Shown one piece after another: positions 21,392-33,914 of a stretch of DNA of 43,091 nt; position 1 is the stretch's first letter; the number at the start of each line of letters is the position of its first letter. Source of the stretch: Chrysomallon squamiferum (Eukaryota > Mollusca > Gastropoda > Neomphalida > Peltospiridae); NCBI GenBank assembly GCA_012295275.1, contig CM022677.1:7417894-7460984 (forward strand). The letters run 5' to 3'. Made by a program: the position numbers and the translations under genes. The notes under the pieces were generated by a model. It did no database searches. It had not been told where the DNA came from and saw only the letters and a program-made list of their open reading frames with translations.

Positions 21392-21660
21392 GCGTCAAAC
21401 ATATATAGGAAGCTTCCGTTTTTACAGAAAAATAAAAACAAAATAAAGAATAAAAATATTAAGGAGTTATTTACGGTTGTTGTTGTTATTTAGCTATTGA
21501 CAAAGAGAGGATTTTGACAAATATGGTGTTAAACATATAGAGGAAGCTTCCGTTTTTACAGAAAAATAAAAACAAAATAAAAAATAAAAATATTCAAAGT
21601 GTTATTATTGTTGTTGTTGTTGTTATTTAGCTGTTGACAAAGGCAGGACTTGTGACAGAT
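21392..21660. repeat. Tandem duplication, unit ~133 bp
   Basis: AGGAAGCTTCCGTTTTTACA, then GAAAAATAAAAACAAAATAAA, occurs at 21408 and 21541. Each copy is followed by a (GTT)n run, TTATTTAGCT and TTGACAAAG. The second copy has an expanded GTT tract. Confidence 0.9.
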
Positions 21661-23075
21661 TAGGTGTCTGCTTCACTGACTCATTGATACTTACTGGTGG
21701 AGTGGTTATTTTAATATCTAATAATAATAAGCTATAATAAGAAATGTAAAATATATTACACTATACAACTTGCGCTGATGTACACCTTGTAATGAATGTA
21801 ATGAAAAAAAATTAAATTTCGCATAATAAAATAATATGTTCACCTTCTTTTTCTCAGCTAATCAGTACACACTGTCGTGATTCCAGGGAATTAACTCTGA
21901 TATTTTTCAGTATAACCTGATATAAATATACGATAATTAATAAAATATGAGATTAACATTTCTCAACATAATTAACCTTCAAACTGTAAATATCACTGCT
22001 CATAATTAATTTTCATCTTTTTTTTTTTATAAGTAATTAAACCGCTTATTTTCATAACGCCATGTAGAATTATCATTTATAACTGTCAGTAATATCTAAT
22101 AGATTAACTATTGTTATCAATATTTAAGTTCCACGTACAGTAAAATTACACCTTTCTATTATATGACTTCGAATTAGCAAAGTAAAATTTCACGTTACTT
22201 TTACTAAAACTGACACTTCAAAGCGGTATCTGAAGTTAGTTCACAATGTTCTCGATATATTTTTGACGTCACATACAAAGCTACTATTATTTTAAAAAAT
22301 TACAAGACGGAAGTTCCATCTATATTTCTGAATGTTCACAGTGAAATCATACCTGTAATTGTCAGTGTTTTGTCGTATAACTAACTGAATATCATCTCAT
22401 TCAAGAAGGATAGCTGAGAAATTTAGAAATAAAGAGGCCTTCCAAATTCCTATGCTCTGTTATAACAAAATCAGGATTTGTTTTTAGTTGCACCTCAAAT
22501 GATAATTAAATATTGATTTTCTTTTTGTAGACAGGTGTGTATTGAAAAGCTGGGGTTTCTCTGTTAAATATTAGCAAATAATTTATTATATATGAAGTGA
22601 TATTCATCTTGATATTTCTAGTTGAGAAGTACAGTGAATATTCAGGAATAAAATATCGCAACCAGATAAAAATGTTATTTCATTAACAACTGTGATATTA
22701 ATGTGATATTTCTCAACGTAATTTATGTTGTGTTTACTACATCAGGTCAGAATAATTATTTACTCAGCAAAAGTAACGTAGTGTTTTAGTTAAGACAATG
22801 TTATTATTTTTTTAAAGACATATCTAAAATAAATATTAAAAACTCTCAGTTGAAGTCTGTCAAATTTGCTTAATAAATGGACGTTTTATTTGATTAATCT
22901 GAAATTCATCAACATTTTGAGGTTTATTAAACTACTTTTATTAGGATGTCACCGCTACTCTCGAACTATGAATGTTCTGAGTATCACAATGTAACGAAAA
23001 TCCCGTGTAAACTACTTCATAAAGAGTGCACTCGTTATTAAAATTTATTTTTATAACTCAGTGGTAAAATGAACA
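21661..23075. other. AT-rich intergenic, nothing recognised
   Basis: No open frame with family resemblance, no obvious RNA gene and no strong tandem repeat in about 1.4 kb. Confidence 0.5.
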
Positions 23076-23078
23076 GTG

Positions 23079-23228
23079 TAAATAGCCTTATCCTTAAGTA
23101 AAACTGACAGCTTATTTTTACTTGTTTATAATTATGTAATGTTTATATATTTTATATGTGAAAATAGCGGTATCCTTAATTAAAAATATCACCTTATTTT
23201 TACTTATTTATAATTATGTGATGTTATA
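23079..23228. repeat. Tandem duplication, unit ~80 bp
   Basis: AAATAGCCTTATCCTTAAGT...CTTATTTTTACTTGTTTATAATTATGTAATGTT is followed by AAATAGCGGTATCCTTAATT...CTTATTTTTACTTATTTATAATTATGTGATGTT. Confidence 0.85.
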
Positions 23229-23699
23229 TGATTGTAAACTGCGCTCGTTTTACAAAATAAACGTGATAACTGTATACATACTGGAATATCATTTAAGTTT
23301 TCTTCTGTTTTTCATAAATAATAATAATAATAATAATAATAAATTAAAAATTAAAATAAGCTGAAAGTAAGCTCTGTATTTCCCAAATTACAGGTATTCT
23401 CTATAATGGATGTTTTTACTTGAAATTATCATTTTAATCTTTAGTGTAATATAATTTATGACGTTAATGTTGCGCCTTCTCACGTTATCTCATTTTGGCA
23501 AATGGTGAGGATATAGAGAAATGTTCTAGCTATCCGTCAAATCATCTCTGATTCCTTTCCCTGCATCCAACATGTCCGTCAGTTTACAGCTAAATGTAAT
23601 TCATCCTGGTCTCTGTATCTGTGTGTGTCTCTGTGTCTGATGAACATCAGTCTTAACTTTCAGCACCTTCTTTTCAATGATCAATTTCCCCGTCCACCC

Positions 23700-24340
23700 A
23701 GTAATGAGATGTACACCAAGACGTTAAGAACAATGCTGGAACGACGGCAATGACGGCCTCATTAATAGAAAGAGTAATGATCTTTTTTAACGTAGGATAT
23801 GGACACGAATTGCAATAGTTAATAAACAGCAAAAAAAAAAAAAAAAAAAAGGTGAAATACACCGAGAATGCTGAGAACAACGCCGTTACGACGGTAGTGA
23901 CGGCGACATTAATAGAAATATTAATGATGTATTTTAATAAAGGACGGGCACGGTCGGAAAATAAGAATAACAGCGAATAAAAAACGAAAAGGAATAATAA
24001 GCAGTACACCAACAACGTTATGAACAACGCCGGCACGACGGTAGCGACGGACACATAGTGATTCGCACGCTCAGAAAGTATGAGAAATGATTAAAAAAAA
24101 AAAGTGCTAAAGAATAACGAGAAGGACTCTATGAAAGCTAGAAAGAAGGCATTTACGAAGGCAACGATGATGATATTAATAGAAATGGTAATAATACATT
24201 TTAGAATAGGATTTGAATAAGAATTAATAAACAGAAAAAGAACAGTGAGAAGTACACAGAGAACGGTGAGAACAACGCCGTTACGACGGTAGCGACGGCT
24301 ACATTAATAGAAATATTAACAATATATTTTAGTACTGGAG
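23700..24340 (-). repeat. CpG-rich ~135-bp tandem repeat, array B
   Basis: Five units, read on +, carry variants of GAACAACGCCGTTACGACGG, TAGCGACGGCTACATTAATA and GAAATATTAA, at about 23715, 23862, 24007, 24130 and 24262. Spacing is 123-147 bp. The fourth is the most decayed. The core contains the palindrome GCCGT...ACGGC. In minus orientation it matches array A (11898-12292). A 126-codon minus-strand open frame runs through three units; its repeating VAVTTVVTALF and hydrophobic stretches reflect the repeat, not a membrane protein. Confidence 0.85.
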
Positions 24341-26270
24341 GACGCTGATTGCAATACTTAATAAAAGGCAAAATAATATTTTTAATTTTTTCAGACGTAT
24401 ATCAAAGATTGGTAAATTCCTGGACAGTAATAAGCAACTTATTGTAGTGTGAGGTGTAAGCTTTGTGCATTAATTTAAATAATAAGAAGAAAGAAAATGT
24501 AGAGAGAAAGAGTAGGGAGAAAAAAATAACAACACCGTTTATTTGAAGTTTACGGTCAACGATTGGCTAATAATAAGTTAAAAAAAAAAAAAAAATAAAT
24601 AAATAAATAAAAGAAGAACCACATCGATTTATAATTAGTACGTATATTTTAATAAATGTTGTTATTTTATTTTATTTTTAATTTTTGTTTTATTTATTTA
24701 TTTATTTATTTATTTTTTTTTTATTTATTTTTTTAGTGTAGTAGTTGCGGAAAATGCGGGATGATTGTCGGTCTTCACGGATTTACTGTTTTATTTGATG
24801 TTCGAAGAATCTTGTACATAATTGGGGTAATCGCATTATCATGAAACAAAAAAGTTGCTTAAAGTATTTAATTTTGTGAAGGAGACAGGTATTACTATTT
24901 ATTATTATAATTGATAACGCGTTTGGATTTTTTTCGTTTTATTTAATACTAATTTAAAAGTCATAACACATGATGGCAGCCATATTATTTGAGAACAATA
25001 ATTATTTATTTATTTATATTTTTCAAAAAAACGGCACTCGATTAATAATAACATTCACCAGAGGCTGTACTAATGTAAACAGCTTAAACAACGTTAGGTA
25101 ACTAAGAAATCATGTTTAGTCTTTACTTTTGTTTTACCAATCAGCCTATGAGGGACAAATTTTGAGTGGCCAGTAATTAAATTTGTTTTAAAATAAATTG
25201 ACTTGTGTAGCCAAAGTAAACAACACACAACAACTCTCACAGATTTAAATTTTATTATTATTATTATTATTATTATTTTATTTTATTATTAATTTTATTT
25301 TAAATAAACTAATTTGTTTGCTAATTTTGTTTGACAGGTTGTTTTCTATCAGTTTATTTATGACACACACACACACACACACACAAATAATTTGTTATCC
25401 TCAGTGATAACTGTTCTTTGTATCCCTTCTTTTCTCAATGTAAATTTTACTTTATTAATTTACATTTTGTTTTGTTGTACTTCCTTCTTTTTATCGTCGT
25501 CTTATTATTATTATTACAAATTTTTATTATTTTATGTTTTATTTTTTATTATTATTATTTTTTTAATCTTTATTATTATTATTCATTTTATTTTTCATTA
25601 TCAATATTTGTTTATTTTTGATGTTTTCTAGGTCATATGGAGAAAATATTCCAAATTTATTTTAAAAATGCATCTATGAAAAATCAGATCTGAGTGAAAT
25701 ATTTTATAAATTTCTCATCCAGCTATTGACCAGAACCACACTGTGGAGAGCAAGAGCTGCTGGAATACTATAATATGATATATTGATGGTTTACATGCAG
25801 CATAGACAGGAACACGAAGGAACCTGCAGATCATTTATTTGCTATTGTTTTGTTAATTAAATAAATTAATACCATTATCATCATTATCATTATAATGATT
25901 ATACACAGTATATCAAAAATATCCCACACCCCTTTGTGTCTGAATAATCAAGTAACTGATAACAGTAAAATTTTAATTTTAATAATAACAGAAACATTGG
26001 CTCTTTATTTCTATTATTTTATTATTATGTTTTTTTTTCAGAATGCACATAATTGAATGCTGATATTTGCTATTGAAGTTTCAATAGAAGGTGCTGTCCA
26101 GCACTGAGGACAAAGTTTGTACTGCTGCCACTGGAAAAGAAAAAAAAAAAAAACTGAACAGGTGAATTTGAGTTTGTTTTCTTATGTATTTCTCATTATT
26201 CTAAACCTAACAAAGTTTAATTTAATTTAACATAGGAAGTTCCATTTTTAAATACTTTGTCATACACTGC
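24341..26270. other. Intergenic, simple-repeat rich
   Basis: Contains TTTA/ATTT runs at 24660-24735, (TTA)n at 25251-25275, CA at 25362-25385 and TTA-rich 25500-25590. Acceptor-like sites at 25631 and 26040 (TTTTTTTTTCAG) could belong to 5' UTR exons of the small gene starting at 27177, but nothing supports this directly. Confidence 0.5.
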
Positions 26271-26274
26271 ATTC

Positions 26275-26314
26275 ATCTCTCTCTCTCTCTCTCTCTCTCT
26301 AGATCTCTCTCTTT

Positions 26315-26364
<50 letters not shown>
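26275..26364. repeat. Compound (CT)n (CA)n microsatellite
   Basis: CT run at 26276-26300, interrupted CT to 26322, then (CA)21 to 26364. Confidence 0.95.
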
Positions 26365-26366
<2 letters not shown>

Positions 26367-26384
26367 ACTTTTATACAAACCTGA

Positions 26385-26585
26385 TTATTTTATTGTTAAT
26401 TTCTCATCTGTGTCGTCCTCATCTTTCTTTGGTATCCCACTAAAGATTAAATTGTCACACATCAAGCAAGTTTGTAGATCATTTTTTCTTAAGTTTCCAA
26501 ACTCAGTTTTTAGTTCACATATTTGTTGTTTCTTACTGTTATTATTATCTCTCATTTGATGGGTAGAACTGTTCATATCTGACAC
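26385..26585 (-). mobile_element. Non-LTR retrotransposon ORF1-like remnant
   Basis: The minus frame reads KKQQICELKTEFGNLRKNDL then CDNLIFSGIPKKDEDDTDEK. 'DNLIFSGIPE'-type sequence after a coiled coil is characteristic of LINE ORF1 proteins, just before their RRM. Upstream on the same strand, another phase reads YELQSQFESNKMISEI, also coil-like, with stops. This suggests a frame-broken remnant. No reverse transcriptase was found nearby. Confidence 0.4.
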
Positions 26586-26589
26586 AGTT

Positions 26590-27176
26590 TATTTCAAATC
26601 TCCGAGATCATTTTATTGCTTTCAAACTGTGATTGTAATTCATACTTTTTACCACTGATATCTTGTACTTAATTCCATACTATTCAGGTTTTTTTTATTG
26701 CTTTCAAACTGTTAGTGAATGTAATTCATATCTTGTATTATTTCTAAATATCAATCATTTCACCACTGATACGTCAATTTAATAATGGTTTAAGCACCAG
26801 CAAACCTTATAATAACTTTTTAATCAGGGTATCTAATTATATACTGACATCTTGAATGTGCACAAACTGGTGAAATTATCCCAGAATACTGACCCTGGTA
26901 TTGTCCATACTGTGACTGCTGAGACTGTTGAACTGGTGTTGACTGATAAAATGGTGCAGATGAACATCTCGTTATTCTGTGTATTTGACATCCTTGTAAT
27001 TCTTGACCAGCTTGGCTACTGCTTACCCTTATTTTCTGTTCACTTTCTCCACTTAGTTTTACTCTTTTTACCTTTTATATTTTATGTTGCATACTCGCGT
27101 ATATTTAGCAATAATTTACATTGATAAAAACAGATAAAATACCTTTAATACTAATAAACATTATATATTTTCACAG
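26590..27176. other. Upstream region of the small three-exon gene
   Basis: Contains a short duplication: ATTTTATTGCTTTCAAACTG at about 26611 recurs as TTTTATTGCTTTCAAACTG at about 26696. It ends in a good acceptor, TATATATTTTCACAG, at 27176. The 90-codon open frame at 26852-27124 shows no domain and is not called. Confidence 0.45.
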
Positions 27177-27294
27177 AGAGATGAGAGACATGACTTTCAT
27201 TTCCATGCATGTGTTAGTGGGAAGTAATGGTTATTCATGTTGGGAACATTAAACAACCACATGAAAAAGATCAAACAGAGCCTGAAGAGAACAA
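27177..27294 (+). CDS. Small unknown protein, exon 1 (5' UTR plus 22 codons)
   Basis: Exon between the acceptor ATATTTTCACAG and the donor AACAA|GTAAGT. An in-frame TAG at 27215 precedes the ATG at 27227 (context GTAATGG, purine at -3), so that ATG is the likely start; 27177-27226 is 5' UTR. It reads MVIHVGNIKQPHEKDQTEPE and leaves in phase 2. The exon continues in phase into 27808 and 28716, giving a 93-residue protein. The protein is hydrophilic, has no signal peptide or known motif, and was not recognised. The acceptor implies at least one further upstream non-coding exon. Confidence 0.55.
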
Positions 27295-27807
27295 GTAAGT
27301 TAACACCGTCTTTTCTTTTTCCTTTCACACGTCATCTCTTTAACTGACAAAGATGATAATGATATTTGTATAAAAATTAAGGTAAAAAATAATTTTTGTC
27401 ATTAATAGAATTTTTTATTTTTTATTTTTTATTGTTTGACCTAATCAGATATACATTGATGAAAAAGGCTGTTAATTCTGATAGTTTGTAAGAAAAAATA
27501 ATGTAAATTATTTGTTTGTGAATTAAAAGCTCTTAAGAATTTATTCATATCTTTGTTGTCACTAATGCTACTTAATTATTGTGTTGGGGTTTAAAATGCA
27601 GTTTTATATTACTGTTTCAACACTAAAGAAGACAATTTATAAAGTGAAAATTCTATTATTTGTTGTTTTTAGGTTGTAGTAGATTGTGTGTGTGTGGTGG
27701 TGTTGTTTGTTTTTTGTTGTTTGTTTTTAATTAAAAATATAATCTATATAACTACTGTTTTATTTATTTTCATTAATTAAGAATTAGTTTAATTTCTTTT
27801 GTCCAAG

Positions 27808-27853
27808 ATCTAAAATATCCATGTCTATGTATGGACTGAATGCTCCTATAAAG
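27808..27853 (+). CDS. Small unknown protein, exon 2
   Basis: 46 nt between TTCTTTTGTCCAAG and ATAAAG|GTTTGT. Its first base completes codon AAA from exon 1, then it reads SKISMSMYGLNAPIK and leaves in phase 0. The other two phases contain stops, so the open phase is the one that matches both neighbours. Confidence 0.55.
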
Positions 27854-28715
27854 GTTTGTTTTATTCATTCACTTTTGTGTTTTATAGCTCATTTGATTAA
27901 GGATGGGGATTTAATTAAAAGTAGCAAAATGTATTTTTATGCACAGAATAGTATTGAAACATTTACATAAATGTCTCATAAATGATGTTTACTTTAGATA
28001 GTTTAGAATAATTTAATAATGGTTTATACACCAACAAACCTCATAATAATTTGCATGACAGCCTAATAGAGTAATGAACAGAAGATGTGTAATTTGCTGT
28101 TAGTAATATCTCACTCAAATCTGAAAAAGGGGCAAAAATGTACTTATATTAAAGTGGCAGGAAAGTATGTTACAATTAAATATTTTAATAATCAAATAAT
28201 TTATTATAAATGATGTAACTATACCAATTGTTAAAGGTTAATTAAAGATCTTAAGAATAATCTCAAATGTATTTCCATCATGCTAGTATTTCAAGTAGAA
28301 TCAGCATTAGAAGAACATTTTCTTACTGCCTAATGTAATACTATGTAGGTTTAAAATGTTTATTTACTTAATATTCCTGGCAGTCATCTTAAACTGGACT
28401 AAAAGACTAAAACAGTGTAAATATCAACATTTTAACAAATTAATAGAATTATTCAAATATATTAAAACATATTTTTGTAATCTCTCTTACTGGTGTATTG
28501 CTCTTTTAATGCTTTTATGTCAAAGTCAAAAAATAAAATTAAACTAAGAATATAAAACCATTTAATAAATTATTTTTATTATTAAAATTGGATGGAAAAA
28601 ATAAAAATGAGGACTAAAATTCTACTTGCTAAGACAGTGAAATATTGACAACAAAAATACTGCTTGCACTTAATTTTATGATTAGTTTATTAATGAATAT
28701 TATATTTTGTTGTAG

Positions 28716-28883
28716 GATCCCAGACAACAGATTCAAGCTGCCTTAGCCAGCACTTCAGTTGAAAATGTTGTAAGACCCATTTTCAGAAAAGGTTCACCAG
28801 AGCACAAGAATGCTATTACATCACAGTCTTCCCTGTCCAGAGAAAACTCAACACTTTCAAGAGAAAATCTGTCTGAAATGTAA
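28716..28883 (+). CDS. Small unknown protein, terminal exon
   Basis: Acceptor ATTTTGTTGTAG, phase 0. It reads DPRQQIQAALASTSVENVVR, PIFRKGSPEHKN, then SSLSRENSTLSRENLSEM and stops. The C-terminus carries a twofold LSREN motif that could be phosphorylated on serine. Residues ~40-60 look helical. No family was recognised; small size and strict phase consistency across three exons support a real gene. No clear AATAAA was found close downstream. Confidence 0.6.
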   Translation, partial: DPRQQIQAALASTSVENVVRPIFRKGSPEHKNAITSQSSLSRENSTLSRENLSEM

Positions 28884-29124
28884 TTTGAATTTCGAACACT
28901 CAGTGATCTCCAAGAGACTGCATTGTCAATGTGATCAGAACATCCAGTGTACACATTGTACTTCATAGCAGCTTGCACTGTTTTTATCATTGATGTGTGC
29001 TTGGTTATTCTAATTTTTCTCACTGAAAGAGGAATGGAGATTCATCACTGCAATGGAATGCCATTTTTGTAAGCAAGCTAAAATTAACGTGATAGAGGTG
29101 TAAACATTTTTAATAATTTTTGTA

Positions 29125-29385
29125 TTATTTAAATCAGGGAAAATGAAAGGTTTGCTGGGATAATCAATGTAAATATATTTAAAATTAGGTCATTACAGTA
29201 ATTAGAACTTTTCATAAAAAAAAGAAGAAACTCATAAAAAAAACTAAAAATTGTTTTTTTTTTCTTTTTCTTTCTTTGTCATATTTTAAATCAGGGAAAA
29301 TCAAGGGTTGCTGTGGGTAATCATTGTATAAATATATTTAAAATTATGTAATTAGGGATAATTAGAATTTGTTTATAACAAAAAA
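29125..29385. repeat. Tandem duplication, unit ~155 bp
   Basis: ATTTAAATCAGGGAAAATGA...TATATTTAAAATTAGG...AATTAGAACTTTTCAT is repeated from 29283 as TTTAAATCAGGGAAAATCAA...TATATTTAAAATTATG...AATTAGAATTTGTTTAT. Confidence 0.85.
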
Positions 29386-29694
29386 AAATCCCAAAACAAC
29401 ATTTTTTTTTTGACATGAAGTCATTTGATAGACATTTGAAGATATACATGAAAATACTATGTCTGATTGTAAATATCTGTGTTTCTAATTTTATCATCCT
29501 GTATGAAAAATTATTCTGCTTGTATTTTTATTTTTATATATGAAAAGTAAATTATTTCAGTCATGTGTTCTACCCTCTTTTTTTTTTTTTTTTTTTGAAT
29601 GGAACTTAATGATACATTTTTTGTTGTATTTTTTATTGCAGTAACAATGAGAAATATTTAAATACTTAAAAAAAAAACAATTATATAAAAAATG

Positions 29695-30040
29695 TTTACT
29701 ATGTAACTATTATTTTAATCTTTATAAATCTGCAATATGTCTAAAACCTTAACATTTGTAATTAAAACAAATTGCAATTTTATGTTATTTTAATTTTTAC
29801 AAAAATGCAATATATCTGTAACATTTGTAATAAAAAATATTCCAATTTTATGTTATTTTTAATCTTTATAACTGCAATCAGTCTAAAACCTGCAAACCAT
29901 AACTGTAAAATTTATAATTAAAAAAATGTTCCAATTTTTTATTATTTTAATCTTCATACTCTGCAATCAGTCTAAAACTTTGATGTGACATTTGTAATAA
30001 GAAAATTCCAGTTTTTTAATCTTTATAAGTCTGCAGTCTA
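29695..30040. repeat. ~80-bp tandem repeat, about five units
   Basis: Units share TTATTTTAATCTTTATAA, CTGCAATCAGTCTAAAACCT, AACATTTGTAATTAAAA and TTCCAATTTTATG, with considerable drift. Confidence 0.85.
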
Positions 30041-30639
30041 AAATGGCATTACCCATCAGTCTCCTGTTATTATAGAATCCACTGTAAATATTTTGTTTAT
30101 ATTTTAATTATTTATCACATATTAACAGATATAAGTTGAAATATAGTGTTCTTGGAATATACCTACATGTTTATAATGATTCCTCGTTATACAACTTTAT
30201 ATGTATATTACAAGATATATTATTTGTCTTCTGTTGTATTAAAAGTGAGAAACAAATAATAATTCTGTTAATTCTAAAATGTAATACAAATTCTTTGATG
30301 CATTATGGATTAAAGTTTCATAATGTAAACAAAACTTTTTTTTGTTTGATTTTAGTGAGTATAAATAGAAAAAATACAGAAACGGTTTCCAGATTAAAAG
30401 CCTTTTTTATTAAGAATAAAATGAGGTAATGTTATATTGATAACTAGAGGTAGAATGGTAAACTTTGACTTAGTGGTTTAAGTTGGTGTATAGAGAGACA
30501 TGCAGTGTTAGTTTACACTGAAACACTGATTAGTTTGTAGTCTGTTTAGATCATCTGAGAATAAAAGTCATTAATGAAATATTTTATTATGTGTCACTAT
30601 TCATTTATCCTTTCATTTATCTATCTTTTTACACATCCA

Positions 30640-30640
<1 letters not shown>
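30041..30640. other. AT-rich intergenic, nothing recognised
   Basis: A 97-codon open frame at 30136-30429 (+) has AT-driven composition and no domain. Confidence 0.45.
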
Positions 30641-30641
<1 letters not shown>

Positions 30642-30682
<41 letters not shown>

Positions 30683-31860
30683 TGTTTGTGTCCGAGTGTT
30701 TATGTCCGAGTGTTTGTGTCTGTGTGTTTGTGTCTATGTGTGTATGTGTTTGTATGTGTGTGTGTGTGACTGTGTGTGTGTGTGAATGTGTGTATGTGTG
30801 GGTGAGTTTGTGTGTGAATGTGTGTATGTGTGGGTGAGTTTGTGTCTGAGTGTCTGTGTCTGTGTGTGTGTGTTTGTGTGAATGTGTATCCGTGTGAGTG
30901 TTTGTGTCTTGGGGTTTGTGTGTCTGTGTGTGTATGTGTTGTGTGTTATATTTATATAAAAGGATATATTCAACATAGAATGCAATGCACTGTAAAAGAG
31001 TAATTTAAAGAGACATGGAAAGAGATGGTTTGTTAATCAGAAAGAACAGATACATAGAGTGTGATACTCTCAGTGTGAATGATATATGTCAACTACAGTG
31101 TGTGTGTGTGTGTGTGTGTGTTAGTCTGTTTGCATATTATGTGTATATACAACTTGTTGGTGAGTATATATCTGTATGAATATGTGACTAGATTAAAAGA
31201 TGACTGTTTATGTGTGTGGATATGCAATGTGTGTGTATGTACATATGTATAGGTGTGTATCAGTAGGTGTGAGTATGTATGTATGTGTGTATGTATGTGT
31301 ATGTGTATGTATGTATAGGTGTGTGTATGTGTATGTATGTGTATCTATGTGTATGTATGTGTATGTATGTATAGGTGTGTGTATGTGCAGGTGTGAGTAT
31401 GTATGTGTGTGAAACAGGGTGGAGTTGTTGATTATTGCTGGTGTGTATATGTCTGTCTATGTGAATGAGTATACATGACAAGTTTAAAACATGACTGTGT
31501 GTATGTGTTTATGTTTGCATATTAGCACATGTATGTGCATGTGTATTACAGTAATAGTACATGTGGGATTGTGTATTTTATGACTATATGTATGATAGTG
31601 GGGTATGTGTATGTTTTTGTTCATGCGCCTGTGTATATATATCTGGGAGACTGTTTATGTGTGTAGCCTATCCAGTATACATGCATGTGAGTGTATGTGT
31701 GTGTGTGTGTGTGTTTGTGTGGTGTCTGTAATATTATGTATGTATATATATATATAATGTGTGTTTTGTGCATTGTGTGTGTGCATGTATGTGTATGAGT
31801 GTGTGTTTGTGTGTATGTAATGATGGTGAGCAGTTGTGACAGGGTGTTCCTCTGAGACAC
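30642..31860 (+). repeat. TG/TATG-rich cryptically simple tract
   Basis: 1.2 kb with strong strand asymmetry. It contains pure TG at 30642-30680, TGTCYGAGTGTT-type 12-mers at 30690-30860, another TG run at 31099-31121, TATG/GTATGT tetranucleotides at 31200-31400, and more TG at 31697-31725. All open frames (poly-CV, poly-HT) are products of the repeats. Confidence 0.9.
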
Positions 31861-32891
31861 TGGGTGGAGCTGTTGATCAGGATAAATATTATTTATTTAT
31901 TTATTTATTTATTGATATAAATAATCAGACTGGATGAGTGCAGGAGAGACTGTTTCAGTCACAGGTAACAACATTTGTTAAAAACTGGAAGTTTCAGCTT
32001 GATGTGATTGTTGTGAAAAGAAAATTTGATTGTTTGTGCTTAGATTAATCACTGGATTCATGTATATGTGTGGAAGTATAGGATTGAAAGATGGATGGAC
32101 GATGAATAAGAGATATGAATAGATAAAGTAAAATGTTAGCCTGGTTAGAGATAGAGAGGGATGATACATTCACATAATATCCAAATAGAATAACTCACTG
32201 AATGTGATAAATGCTGGACGAATGAAAGAATAAATGAATAGAAGCACGTGTAGTTGGATGAGCAGATATGTGGTTAATTACAGGATGATATATTGATATA
32301 TGAAATATTTTGTTCTAACTGTGTGACAGCATAGAGTGTTTGTGTGTACTTTATAAGATGTCTGTGAAGACAAATCAGTATTTCATTCTCACTATTTGAA
32401 CACTTAACAAACTAAATATCACTAATTACTCTTTAAAATAAAATGACAAATATTTACATTTTACAAAGTGTAAACAGTTAATAGAAAAAGATTAACAAAA
32501 AAATACACATAGTAAAATAAATAAAATTACAAGGTAATGACAATAAGAACAGAAAAATAATTTATTTTTGAGAAATAAATATTCTAAGATTCAATATGAT
32601 GTACATTGAGTTACTGATCTTTATTAAATGCTTCATGTACATTTTCAGTGAGTTCTGTGAGTCTTGATGTGCATGATGAATGAAATCTATGAGAACTAAG
32701 TTAGAAGCAGTTCATCATGTATATAGAATAAAGTGATAAAAGAATCAAGATAAGACCATATTTTGAAAAAAGCGGATGTTTAAATGATTGTAAATGAGGA
32801 CAATCCATCAAAATGTGACTGTTTCAATACACACTGACAGTGTTCACACCAAGTGAATGAAATTCTTCAAAAATGAAAAATATTGTCAAAG
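31861..32891. other. Intergenic up to the gap
   Basis: TTTA run at 31889-31913. Otherwise low-complexity AT-rich DNA with no gene recognised. Confidence 0.5.
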
Positions 32892-33091
32892 NNNNNNNNN
32901 NNNNNNNNNNNNNNNNNNNNNNNNNNNNNNNNNNNNNNNNNNNNNNNNNNNNNNNNNNNNNNNNNNNNNNNNNNNNNNNNNNNNNNNNNNNNNNNNNNNN
33001 NNNNNNNNNNNNNNNNNNNNNNNNNNNNNNNNNNNNNNNNNNNNNNNNNNNNNNNNNNNNNNNNNNNNNNNNNNNNNNNNNNNNNNNNNNN
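32892..33091. other. Assembly gap, 200 N
   Basis: Exactly 200 undetermined bases, suggesting a fixed-size placeholder. Real length unknown. Translations across it are meaningless. Confidence 0.99.
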
Positions 33092-33627
33092 GATAATGTG
33101 AACACTTTAATTTCCGCTAAAACCCAATAGAAGCGGACAGTGCTGAGTAATGTGTACTTGTAAACAATACTTGAAACCATTATATTTTTATTTTAATATT
33201 ATTTTCATTTTCAATACATTACAGGTGGTATTTACGTGAAAAAAGGAAACTGATCGCGTGTTACTTGAATGATTGCCTAGACACATTTATTATGATGCTT
33301 GATACCGGTTTTACAACAGAAAATTTATTTAAAAAATTATAATTTAAAGCTCCGCCAACCGGCCTGTTTAAAAAATTACTTAAAAATTAATTTTTCACTC
33401 TTTTTCGTTAAAACCCCAAAACATTCGAGTTCTGAAACATGTAATTAAAAGTTATGGACAGGAAGTTTGTAAATGATGAGGTTTGTTGTAAACTGTTCGA
33501 AATCGTGATATCGTAAGAGACTTATCTCAAACAATTAATAAATGACAGAAAATGTCAATTAGTTATTTAACTAAAATACCTCACATTTTTCATTGGCTGG
33601 AGATAATTAATTATTTTCAATTTACAG

Positions 33628-33914
33628 GTGGATACTGTCAAGTCTATGTCCGATTTTGTACTTTTTTATGAATTTGACCAGAATGTAAAATTTACAATTT
33701 TGATACCTTTTTATAGATTTATATTTTTGTTTAAATTATTTGTTATTTATCAGGTTAAACACAATGGAAAATTACTTTTAAATAATTATACTATTAAATG
33801 TTATTATTGTATCTACAGAAACGACATGATTCTGGAATCAGCTTCAGTTACAAGAATATGAAGAAGAATATTGAGGTTACTTTAAACATTGAGATATCTA
33901 CTGATATAGACTAA
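33628..33914 (+). other. Possible exon fragments, weak
   Basis: TTCAATTTACAG|GTGGATACTG opens VDTVKSMSDFVLFYEFDQN. Later TATTGTATCTACAG (33818) opens KRHDSGISFSYKNMKKNIEV and stops at 33914. Both begin in phase 0, and N|GTAAAA at about 33685 could be a poor donor. No family resemblance. This could equally be chance in AT-rich sequence next to a gap. Confidence 0.2.

Noticed and set aside
23674-24054. 126-codon minus frame resembling a membrane protein
   Set aside because: Runs through three units of the ~135-bp tandem repeat; its hydrophobicity reflects T-rich spacers.
28733-29023. 96-codon minus-strand frame
   Set aside because: Antisense of the terminal exon of the small gene. The + strand frame joins two upstream exons in phase and has matching splice sites.
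30591-31481. Cysteine-rich frames that might suggest a secreted peptide
   Set aside because: CVCV repeats come from TG dinucleotides; there is no signal peptide or cysteine framework beyond the repeat.
32824-33180. Frames spanning the N run
   Set aside because: Translation of undetermined bases.
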